Part shown: piece after piece, positions 46,571 through 56,926 of the stretch | Layout of the letters: every line of letters begins with the position of its first letter | Position numbering within the stretch: the stretch's first letter is position 1 | NCBI GenBank assembly: GCA_021307315.1 | Contig: JAJSPD010000063.1 | Coordinates: forward strand, 62,001 to 126,000 | Length of the DNA: 64,000 nt | Direction of reading: 5' to 3' | From: Bisporella sp. PMI_857 | Taxonomy: Eukaryota; Ascomycota; Leotiomycetes; Helotiales; Helotiaceae | Notes under the pieces: generated by a model | The model's database searches: none | The model's input: only the letters and a program-made list of their open reading frames with translations | What the model was told of the DNA's origin: nothing | Translations under genes and position numbers: made by a program

Positions 46571-47515
46571 TGCTTAAAGCTCAACTTCGAGGGAAAATAC
46601 GCTTTGCGTAGAGAAAGTATCTCTGCGACAGGAGCGGATGTCAAGATGGAACATGCTCTGAATTGGCTTGGCCAGATTAGGCGCGGCAAGAAAAACTTCC
46701 AAGTTGATACATTCCGGGAGACAGTCGGCAAGTTCTTCCAGACAAGCAGCCTTTTTCCTGAATCAAAAGCGCCATTCCTATGACTTTGGCTGTGAACACG
46801 AGTTTGTCTGGAGGTTTTCATCAGTCGAAACGCAGAAATTTGAAGCCACAGATCGGCGAGACCTTGTCTACGCCTTCTTAGATATTTCAAAATTCAAATC
46901 CGTAATTGTGCCCGATTGTGGCGGCTCGAACAGTATTTGGGATGTCTGTATCCAGACAACAGAGGTGTTATTCGAAACTCTGGAAAGTCCACCTTTGCTT
47001 AGACGGGCTGTTGAGACAAAGTCCACTCGCAGAGAGAACACGCCAGAATTGCCGTCTTGGATGCCAGACTGGACATCACCTCAACCGATCACCACGGACG
47101 GTCGTGCACCCTACCAGTTTCCATCTGGTGCGCGGCATCAGCTTTTGGATGACCCTCAACGATCCAAGTGGGAAATCCTTCATGTTCAAGGTGTCTATCT
47201 TTCGTCTTTAGGCGACGAGGATCATAATGGGATCTTCCCGACAACTTTGCCCCTAGCTTTTCAGATTTTAGGTCCAGTATAAGAGGGGGATGAGCTTTGG
47301 GCGCTTAATAAAGGCGTGGGCATCCATGTACTCAGAAAGAGGAATGCAGGAGGATATTTACTGGTAGGTTTGGCTTTTGCACTACCTGGCAAAGTATCGT
47401 CTAGGATTGGCGGCTGTCTTGTCATTCCTCTTTATTTTAACCGACCGGATGACTATGAAGTAGTAATGAGTACTGCTAAGAGTGGAGATGTTAACTGGAT
47501 TGACATTTTTTAGAT
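46571..47515 (+). pseudogene. Broken heterokaryon-incompatibility (HET) protein gene
   Basis: Coding remnants in at least two frames. The first segment (46571-46780) reads KYALRRESISATG and ALNWLGQIRRGKKNF. A shift at about 46760-46800 leads to DRRDLVYAFLDISK, SIWDVCIQTTEVLFETL and LPSWMPDW, the classic pattern downstream of a HET domain (DxRDxxYAxL ... WxPDW). A TAA at 47280-47282 interrupts, after which GDELWALNKGVGIHVLRK resumes in the same frame to 47515. The HET domain proper is missing upstream. This is a decayed member of the fungal allorecognition family. Confidence 0.8.
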
Positions 47516-48544
47516 CAAGGGTGAATTGGTTATTTGTTATATTGATGACTGTTCAATGCTATTAACGCTTTAATTGATATTTTTCTGAAGTCTTCTGACA
47601 GCAGTCCTTTAACAAAGAGGCACGGCAGGTAATTTGATAGATTTTATTTTGCGCGCCGTGTCAACATTGTTTGTTGGGAGCACAGGATTCCTTGGTCAAC
47701 TTTAATATTTAATATATTCTACTGTCGAATCGCACATATGTTCGAGCGGCCTATGTGCACTTGCGGAGATTTCGACGTACAAATGTCCGGATTTCGACAC
47801 AACACTTGAATTACTTAATTTGAGGTAGGGTGGTACATTTATCTTATCTTTAGCAGGCTCTGGTTACTCTAAATTCCGGATTTCGTGGTTAACTGCAAAA
47901 TAGCCGTCCGGTCAGTATTGGCTCGAGCTTCGCTAAATGTTGTAAAGCGTATACTCAGCCTTGTTTTGGCGTGGCTGTGTTGAAAAGAGTTATCCGCGTT
48001 AGCGGAAAGCCTAGTCGGAACTAGGGGGAATCGTGCTGCAACAGATTTGTAACTTCAGATTTTATATAGGTTCGTGAAAATCATATAGAATTCAAGAAGC
48101 CGGAATAGTCAATTTGAAATATATATAGTATTTTAGAAAATGCTAAAGCTGGATAGCGCAAAGCAAGAGATTGTGGGTCCAAAATTCAAATTATAGAGTG
48201 GTGTTCAGTGTGAAACTAGTTTCACTTCCTGCTGTGAGTTACTTCGACAAAAGTCTGACTTATAAAATAAAATAGTGGGGAAATACCGCCGCTAAGCGCG
48301 TTTCCACCTTCCACTTTTCGCCATCGTGTCTCCCACTCTGTATTTTTCTCGGTACAATATCTCTCAGTTCAATCACAGGTGTTTTCCTTTATTTGCGCGT
48401 TGTGCATATAGCATCATGCTTTAGAACCTTACATTTCTGTGCCTTGTGCAATCTTTCAATCTGCCTTTCTCTTCACGTTGCTTACAATTTATCCTCTGTC
48501 TCTTACGCTGGCAACTACCGACCAAAACACTCCTTATTTCAGAT
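47516..48544. other. AT-rich spacer upstream of MFS gene
   Basis: 1 kb, no coding seen. AT-richness beside the HET remnant would fit repeat-induced point mutation (RIP) decay, but this was not measured. Confidence 0.4.
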
Positions 48545-50151
48545 ATGGTATTCAATCGCCATGGCCCCGAAGATGAACGATTCAACGAAGCTGCCCCTCT
48601 TTTGGGAGAGTTGCCCAATCTGCCGAAACAATCCTATGCTGCCTTCATGCCAAAGGTGTTGCGGGCAAAGTCTCCGCGAACCATAGTCACCTTGCTCCTC
48701 ACCATAGTCTTCATTCTACAATTTGGTGGGGCTATTATGATAATTCCTGGATTAAGGGTATATGAGGATATAATATGCCATAAGTACTATGAATCTCTAG
48801 AAGGCGCGGGGCATATAAATCAGGATGGGCAGATAGATGAGAGCTTATGCAAGGTTGACAAGGTTCAAGAAGAGCTCAACTTTTTGTTGGCTGTCTGGAA
48901 CACCTTAGGCTCTCTTGCAGGTCTTTTTGCAACGATTCCCTTTGGCATTTTAGCAGATAGAATTGGTCGCAGAGTAGTCTTCCAGCTTGCAGTTTGCAGT
49001 CTTGTATTTTCAGCGTGTTATAACCTAACTATCATGTATTTTTGGAGGACCTTTCCTCTAAGGCTCATGTGGTTCTCTCCCCTACATGTCATTCTTGGCG
49101 GCGGACAGACCGTTATCTCTATGATGTTTTACGCCGTTGGTAGCGATGTCACAACGGACAAAAATAGGTAGGTGTGCTATACGTGTATTAATAATTACTC
49201 TGACCAAATCTTAGAGGCAACATATTCCTACTTGCGAACTGCGTAGGGCTCATATCGGTAATGATAGCACCAACTGTAGCTTCCTTTCTGATGCTACGCT
49301 CTCCCTGGATTCCCCTCTGGATCGGTTTGGCCATGTTAGCCCTCGGTATGGTCCCGGCCTTTGCGATTCCGGATACTCTCCACCCTTATGATCTAGCCGG
49401 CGAAGATGATCCCGAAACCGAACTGGACAGCAAAAAATCCCACTTCGCCATCACCAAGACCAAGGTCGTAGAAGGCGTGGCACTCATCAAAGAGTCAGCA
49501 TCCATTCTCAATGCACCATCGATCCTATTTCTGTTGTTGTCTTTCTTTATCCTACCATTCACAGACCAGTCGTTAGATCTTTCCTTGCGTTATATATCCA
49601 AACGCTATGGCTGGAGGCTTGCTGACACCGGATTTCTACTTTCCATGCGAGCCTTCGTCAACGTTAATCTTTTTGCCTGGGGTCTTCCTATAGTCTCATA
49701 CTATCTTACAGAGAGGCTACAATTTTCTGCGAAACAGAAAGACTTATCCATCGCCAAAGTTTCCGTAATTTTCTACATTGTGGGATTTCTCCTAATGGCA
49801 GGGCCAACGATCGGCTCAACAATAACTGGTCTAATCGTCTTAACTCTTGGAAGTGGACTTGCTGCCATGTTGCGAGCCTTGATCACAGGTTTAGTAGATC
49901 AACAGCATGTTGGCCGTTTATACGCAGCAATATCTATTGTGGAAACATTAAGTGCACTACTTGCCTGGCCAACAGTTGCTGCTTTGTACGCGCTAGGGTT
50001 GAAGTTGAAAGGTGCATGGATGGGCCTTCCATTCCTTGCTGTCGCACTTATATGCTTTTTTGGTGGCATTGGGATCTGGTGTTTTGATCGATTTACAAAG
50101 GACAACAAGCCGCCGAACGCTGAAGAAGAGACTGCATGCCACATTGATTAG
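48545..50151 (+). CDS. Major facilitator superfamily transporter
   Basis: 519 aa from exons 48545-49167 and 49215-50151. The family motif A-like segment GILADRIGRR follows TM2, matching the MFS G-x-x-x-D-R-x-G-R-R pattern. About twelve hydrophobic segments are visible, for example TIVTLLLTIVFILQFGGAI, LNFLLAVWNTLGSLAGLFA, IMIAPTVASFLML, PLWIGLAMLALGMVP, SVIFYIVGFLLMAGP and FLAVALICFFGGIGIW. An acidic, hydrophilic central loop (EDDPETELDSKKSHFAIT) divides the halves. The start was taken at the ATG at 48545 (MVFNRHGPEDERF), since the longer upstream frame is leader-like. Substrate unknown. Confidence 0.88.
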
Positions 50152-50293
50152 AGAATCGGCAGACTAACACGAATCGTACATTGCCAGAAACAGTATGCCA
50201 CGTCGGGCAGATCCACCGGTCGATTCAATTTCTGCTGCGGTACGTTTACAATAATAATAAAAAGAGCCAATAAACAAACCAACGCATCCATTA

Positions 50294-51365
50294 TCAGCCT
50301 TGTGCAGTTAAAACATTTAAGTCGAATGGCTTATATCCTTCTGCAGTGGCCGCTTCATAAGCTAGTCTATATTGATGTATTCCTTCAGAGAACAAGAGCC
50401 TTCGATCTTCCCACCCTGTATCTTTTCTCAGCTTTTCTGAGCCAGTCCACTGGGAGAAACCGAATAGTACTCTCGGCAAATACGTATCAGCTCTCTGGTC
50501 AGGCCCATAGTTCAGAGGGAGATATTTAACGCCTCCTGTAACACCATATTCCTTTGCCAGAGATTGTGCAATCTCATCTAATGTTTCGAAGCGGTAGCTA
50601 GAAATGTTGTAACTTTGCTGCTTGACGACTTCTAGGTTCTCCGCGATCGCTACATATGCATCTCCGCAATCATCTACATGCAGGGCATGTAAGATTGTTT
50701 GCGCATCTTCCCTCAGCTCAAGGACGCCTACGCTTCTTAGAACTTCTCGCAGCATGCAAACTCATAAGGAGAGATGGCTTACCTCTCTCCTTCGCGGCAG
50801 CATCGAGTTTGAAAAAGTCACCATAATAGCTGCTACCTAAGCCATAGACATTGGTCGGCCTCAGCAGTACTGTATCAAATAAATCGACATTCTCAAAGGT
50901 TTTCACTGCATTCTCAGAACGCGGCCTTAATATAGCCGGAGGATTCAATGGGCTGTCCTCCGTATGTGGTTTCAGGCCTGTCGACGTCGCAACTTCATCC
51001 ATCAAACCATAGTCTTTGCATCCTGAGCTGAACAATACTAAGGGTCTCACTCCAGCCGCATTACCAGCAGTTGCAAGTGTGCGAAGGAAGGTTATTATTT
51101 CTTGATAATGTGAGATGTAGTCAGGCCATTGCTCGGTGACAGAAACGATAACATTGAAGTGGATCCAGGAGGGTAAAGACGGAGGGGAGCCAGGAGACCC
51201 AAGGAGAGGGATGATTTCATTCAAGGCGAGATCCTTGATGGCTGATTCCTTGCGGACGAGGCCATAGGTTGTCCATCCCGCTCGGACAAAGGAGCGAGCT
51301 ACAGCCCCACCAATGTAACCATTTGCTCCAGTGACCAATACTTTTTTGGGTTTGCGACCAGCCAT
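50294..51365 (-). CDS. NAD-dependent epimerase/dehydratase family protein
   Basis: Predicted 338 aa from exons 51365-50783 and 50727-50294. The Rossmann motif at the N-terminus is VLVTGANGYIGGAV (TGxxGxxG). LRPTNVYGLG contains the Tyr of the usual YG/PxNxYG region. The FSSGCKDYG segment occupies the place of the catalytic Ser/Tyr region of extended SDRs, but the canonical YxxxK is not clear. HALHVDDCGDAYV resembles the C-terminal substrate-side motif of the family. It could act on a nucleotide-sugar-like or other small substrate; unknown. The splice join is inferred; alternative acceptors close by would change a few residues. Confidence 0.75.
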
Positions 51366-54085
51366 TGTGAATGAACTATAGGAAAGTAAGTCCGCTGTTA
51401 TCTTGTGTTAGGCTCGCCTCCATGATACGAAACTTAATATATTTTCAAGAGCCATGGCATATTCTTACTTTTGGAGGACCTTTGGCAGTGTTTCCTTGTA
51501 AGGGTAGTCTACCTCTTGTAGTTGAGGACTTCCAGATTATGAGTATACTAGCATCCGAAGAATGCCAGATTATACTGAAGTAAACATGAAAGTATAATGC
51601 AGCGGATATATACCTCCCACCTTAATCAACGCTGATTGATAAGCAGCATGTGGAGATCCACAACTGAAGCTCGCCAATTGCAATAAATTCGTGCTATAAT
51701 TATGCTTGGCTATATATTTCACGCTACAAGGAGTCTCCAGCAGATACTGCATTGTTTATGAGATTTATTTCTTGAATCTAACTTGCAATTAGGTACATCT
51801 AGTATTATGTTATTTATAGTAAGGATCTCCAAGTACTATTAATCTTTTTGGTATATTTCGACTTGGTATCGATTGTCCAATACATGCTTCACCTTTGTCA
51901 TATTCCTTTTACGGCCGCATTTCAAACTTGAAAACGCGCCCGGGCGTCGTCATTCCTACCATACAAGTTATACATGAAAAGAAATCAAGCAGAATATGAT
52001 TCGGCTGTGGTAGAGCATCAACCAAGAGAGGGAAGATCCCTTTGGTGTCAATACTAGACCAAGTCCAAACAAAGCTCTTGATTTTTGGCAGCCAATTGAG
52101 CAGCACAGCCGCCCTTCTCCAGTGTCCCTCCTGGCTACTAAGGCTCTGTTCCACACGGAAGCGGCGCTTGATCAACACGTATGCAGTTCAGCTCGTCGCC
52201 TTGTCTCATATTTTAAGCAAATACAATGTCAAGTATATTGCACACGTCTGGAAGCCACGATTTATGGGTTCTTTTCCTGAGCTGTGTGTCCTTACCAATA
52301 GGCAGTAGTTCATTGGATTTTGAGGTGCGAATCAAAGACATGGTTGAACTCATAAGAGTGCAAGACTTCTCTGCTGTTTTTAACCAATAGCCCCCCAGCT
52401 CTACCAAGCCCTGTTCTAATTCAGTGCAATCTACGATACCTTTCACAACCATGTTCAAGGCTCTCAGCCTCACGGTCATTCTAACTATCGTCAAAGCGTG
52501 ATTCGAAGCTCCTACCTGTGCAATCCCGAGTCTTAACACCTACTTTGCTACCACGCATGCAGCACACAGGGCATCCAATGCATCTGCGCCGAAATGTCGC
52601 CTGCGGCTGTTGTTTTGACGCGTTGCGTATTTGGCGGTCGTTGCAGTGCTTACGATCTGGTTGCGTTCTCCGAAGGCCTTGCATTACTTTGTCCTGAGCT
52701 GTTCTCCTCTCCGATCGGCGGCCGGCCGATATCTAACCCAACGACCACGAGGCGAAACACAGACAATAGTTACAACGCAGACACTGGGTATGGTTTCGTC
52801 AACTGCTATTGTCTCATCTGGAGAGTATTCGTACTGTTTCGGTACCGGTGCTAGAGGTTGGCTTGGTGTCATCGTGCAAGTAATGGCTTCAATTTGTATT
52901 GTGGTGGTGTTTAGTTAATGGAGGCTAGAGCATATGATCTTTGTCAAGCCTTCAAGCCTACTCCATTTTTGGTAATTTGGAAGCTTTCATGCTTCCATCC
53001 ATCCTATTGGAAAGGCCGACCCGGATATATCTGGCCATAAAGGCCACGAAGCATAGCCTTCGTAAATAGGAGGAACCGATGATGGTGCTTTGGATATGTG
53101 TTCTTTTCATTGTTTTATGGCTCAGCTAATGACCCAAATACAAAATGCAGTATAGCTACTATTCGCTATGGAATCACTACTCCTCGATTTCAACATGGGG
53201 CTGTTCGATATATCTAGCTAAATCCATAACAATGCCGACTTGGGCCCGCGGAGTAGCAGAAACTGCAGTTTGAAAAGGCATACATTGAGTTTGCTAGCTT
53301 GTTATCCAGAGGAAAAGAGCAGTAACAGAAACAACATGTGGAACATTTTGGCGCGAACAAAGTATTTGAGTGTGCAGCCGCGAAGCCAATCTTGGACTCT
53401 GACATATAGGTCTATGCGGTGTACCGGCTCTCTATATATATTAGAACTTTATTGTAGGCGTGAACTTGTTGGCGAGAAGTAATAAACTTAAGCAGCTAAC
53501 ACTTGAGGATTTTTGTTAGAAATACATGAATTGCAATGCAGGAGGTTATGCCAGAGAAGTTTTGTTAAGAAACTAGCTTCAGGGATGCTATAGAACTGAA
53601 AGTTTGACCGTATTACTCGGACAGAACGAGCTCATGGCCAGCGGCATTAGCTATTTCATGATTAGTAGATAGCCCGCTTGAGTTCATGTCCCCAATCAAG
53701 TTATACCGCAATTTCGATACTTTTTAAGAGTTCTGATTGTTGTTGATCAGGATATGTTATCCTTAACAAAGGACATGATGCAGGTCAGCGCCGAGTCTCA
53801 AATCCATCCTATCAGACGCAACAGTTATACTTAAGGCTATAATAGCAACGTGTACTACGAACCGTGATGATCCCAGTGCTAACAGAAAGGCGGCGTGTTT
53901 AAAATTTAACAGTGACGAGCAAAATGGAAGCCAAATTGAACGCAGCTGTACGGTATAGCTACCTTACGTGGAATAATGTATTTCAAGGATGAAAATCAGG
54001 CTATAGTACGCCAGAGCGGAACGTCGATAAGCCAATAATGGAACTCAAGTCGTCCTAAGCAAAGAAACACACAGTCATCCCGCAT
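51366..54085. other. 2.7 kb gene-poor stretch
   Basis: Only short ORFs. Two consecutive minus-strand ones (52213-52539 and 51909-52178) look somewhat protein-like and may derive from one decayed gene (see findings). A plus-strand ORF at 52631-52918 has hydrophobic stretches but no family features. Confidence 0.4.
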
Positions 54086-55503
54086 CTAACAAAAGAAACC
54101 ATCATATCCGAGCCGCACCTGCTCTGCCAACCATGCCTCGTGCTTTGCTTTCTCCTTTCTAGCGACTTCAGCTTGCTCTTTCTCCGCCTGAACATCATCT
54201 TCTCTCACCCCGAGAGGCGCTTCGGGTTTCTCTCTCTCCTTCGGTATATTCTCCTTTGAAGAATTTGGCATTACTGGTGGGACCGGAACATCATCGGGCC
54301 CGCTCTTAGGAGCCTGCAAGCCAAGCTTATATCCAGCAGCCGCGTTGCTCTGATCCGCCTTGCTAAAAGGCAAAGGTACACTCTTCGTGCCTAGATGAGC
54401 AAGAGCGAACTTTCGCTTTTGGCGGAGTAACTCATCGGTGGCGTCTTGTCCTTGCGCGCTCTGGATGACAGCCTGAAGACGCTTCTTCTCTTCTTGCCGT
54501 AGCTTCATGGAAGGGAGGCTTTCTTGGGTAGCGGAGGGTGAAAGCAGTCCCTGCTTCTCAAGTTGAAGAAGCTCAGATATCGGATGGTAGTTCGGAGTGG
54601 CGAGAGGGTATGGTTGGTGGCGACCGTGGAGGAGTGCGAAGATGCGGTCCATGTAAGGCTCTGGGACACCGGATATGCGAAGCCTACCAATCTTGGTTTT
54701 AGCTGGTGGGGTGGGAAGGCTGTATTGAGAAGTTCTTACTGCATCAAGCCAATCAACCAAGCTCTCCGCTCATCAATGTTCATCATGATATTCATCCGAT
54801 TATCGCATGTATCATGAGGATCCCAATGGGCCTGCACAGTCATGTCGAGACGATCTGGCAGCCGCTTGTTTTGGAAGCAGGGAAAGCTGTCGACGCGGAA
54901 AGAAACTCTAACTTTGTGAATGTACGCGCGGTCCATCATGTGGCCTTGCTGTGGCGTGATGAGGTAGAGGAAGCCTACAACGCCGATGGCTTCAATGGGG
55001 ATCGAGTGGCGACTGATGTTATATTCTTTGGGGATATTCTTTCTGGCTCCTTCATACCATGTTTTGTATGGGCGCGAAGCATCCATGCGGATATTTGGGA
55101 CGCCTTGTTTATGTTATTAGTATGAAATAATGGCGAGAGGATGAAAGTGAGTTATGGTACTAGGGAAGAGGTTATAAGAGCTCCTTGTAGGCGTTCTGAT
55201 AGCGAAGCAGCTACCAGTGATGGGGACAGTACGCAGCAGCGAGAGGTTTTATTGCTGAGAAGGAAAGCTTGATGTACCTGATGTGTTGAGATGCCACATC
55301 CAGTCTCTCAGCCAAGCAATAGCGATAGGTTTCGCGCCTGGGCACTTTGCTTGGAACTCTTTGACATTGTAATGGGAAGAATATTCGAAATATGGAATGC
55401 GTGGTGATTTTTTGCCGCTGTTAGGGCTGATCTGGAAAGGGCCATCGGCTTGCTCGCTGGCAATTCGCTGCGAGAGCATTCTTTGAACTTCGAGAAGACT
55501 CAT
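54086..55503 (-). CDS. Unrecognised 395-aa protein, three exons
   Basis: Exons 55503-55278, 55103-54740 and 54683-54086 join in phase (LNTSG-VPNIRMDAS; LIGLMQ-LRISGVPEP). The ATG is at 55503 (MSLLEVQRML). The central part (GVVGFLYLITPQQGHMMDRA) is compact and globular, with aromatic segments such as AIAWLRDWMWHLN and DERRAWLIGLMQ. The C-terminal third is Lys/Glu/Pro-rich (QEEKKRLQAVIQ; EKEQAEVARKEKAK), ending VRLGYDGFFC. Neither signal peptide nor transmembrane helix. I do not recognise a family; the consistent phase and composition support a real gene. Its leader contains a tandem repeat at 55525-55554. Confidence 0.7.
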
Positions 55504-55524
55504 ATTTGGCCTTGTTATCGTTAA

Positions 55525-55554
55525 AGGTGTGTAGGTGTGTAGGTGTGTAGGTGT
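55525..55554. repeat. (AGGTGTGT)n minisatellite in a 5' leader
   Basis: Three perfect copies of an 8-base unit and most of a fourth, lying just upstream of the 395-aa gene's start (read as ACACACCT on its strand). Confidence 0.9.
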
Positions 55555-55893
55555 TTGTAGTTGACAAAAGAGGTCGGTTCGACCTGTCTTGGTTGGTGAG
55601 TTCGTGGTTTCAATTACGTGATGTATGGTCGGCGGTGGCCAGCCCAAAAATTGTAGAAAAGTTGAGCTAAAATCATGTGGAATAGGAGTAGGATACGTTC
55701 AAAGGTGAAGGGTTAATGAATTTGAAAAAGAAAAGACATATTACATCCTCGAGGTGGAGTAATATGTTACCGAGCCTGGACCCAAAGTTGCGCCACCAAT
55801 GAATGCGAGAACGAAATTTTACCATGCAGAGAGTGGCCGTTATTGGTGAATGGACAGAAAGTAATTATATATATACACTGCCAATCTCTCACC

Positions 55894-56926
55894 TTAGCGG
55901 CCGGGAATCTCAAGTAGTGCCCCTCCATCAATCGCGATGACCTCACCATTGACATAGTGATTTTTGGCCAGAAATATGACTGCTTGAGCCATTTCCTCAT
56001 CACTTCCTGCACGTTGTGCTGGGACGTGACCTTTCTCCTTAATCTTCTCGTCCGGCAACTGACTCTTTTGATCTTCATCGCTCTCCTTTGTCGTCATCTG
56101 CATTAGGTCAGCAAGAGTGCATGTAGAGAGTCTTAGGATAAACTACTCACTTCGCTAGGGAAGTAACCGGGAGCAATAGAGTTGACTCTAATACCGGCCT
56201 TCTTGAATTCATACGACATCAGCTTCGAGAGATGAATTGTAGCCCCTTTCGCGGCGTTATAGCTGAAATGACCTTGCGAGTCCTGCATGATACCTGACAT
56301 AGAAGATATGACGATAATAGAAGCTGATAGATGGCCGTGACTCTCTTTGCCCGCTTGCAAGAGAGGAAGGAAAGCAACGGTAGTGAAGTAGACAGACGCC
56401 ACGTTGGTGTTGAACGTGTCTGACCACTCGGAGAAGGACTCGTTTTTGAACAGTTTATCTTTCAGCTCCGATGCTTTCTCGCTTTCAGGTTCTGCTTTGG
56501 GGCCTGAGGTTCCGGCGTTGGTTATCAAGAGGTTGATATATTTATCCTTTTTGCTTATCTCAGCTACGACTTTTTCGAGATCTACTTTCTTGGTCACGTC
56601 ACACGGTCCAACTCTGTAATCGCATGAGTGTTTTGCTCTCGCCAAACTAGTTTAGATATACCTACGGAATAATCTCTCCTCCATCGGTTGGTGAATGTGT
56701 TTTGGCGGCATTCTCTAAAGCTTCCATACGCCTGCCCGTGATGTAAACTCGAGCTCCGTTAGCTGCTAATGCTTGCGTTGCCCTGCGAATTATCAATCAT
56801 GTAAACATTTTATTTTCTGATAACTGCTTACATCAATCCAATACCAGTGCCTCCTCCGGTGACGACACACACAAAACCTTTGACTGAAAAGAGCTTCTCG
56901 GCTCTGAGGTTTTCTGTAGCGGCCAT
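55894..56926 (-). CDS. Short-chain dehydrogenase/reductase
   Basis: 292-aa classical SDR from exons 56926-56832, 56782-56666, 56613-56151 and 56097-55894, all in phase. The cofactor motif TGGGTGIG is at residues 23-30, NAG at 103-105, and the catalytic Ser (SS at 174-175) with YNAAK (Tyr189, Lys193) follows. The substrate loop is followed by KAGIRVNSIAPGYFPSE, then the last exon (AQAVIFLAKNHYVNGEVIAIDGG) completes the family C-terminus. The enzyme is probably a soluble NAD(P)H reductase of unknown substrate. There is no signal peptide or membrane anchor. Confidence 0.9.

Noticed and set aside
55525..55554. Telomere-like repeat
   Set aside because: Unit AGGTGTGT is not the fungal TTAGGG and the tract is only about 30 bp inside a gene leader.
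40586..56926. Secondary-metabolite gene cluster (reductases, bZIP, MFS, SDR, epimerase)
   Set aside because: No polyketide synthase, NRPS, terpene cyclase or P450 is present, and the genes are separated by decayed, gene-poor stretches.
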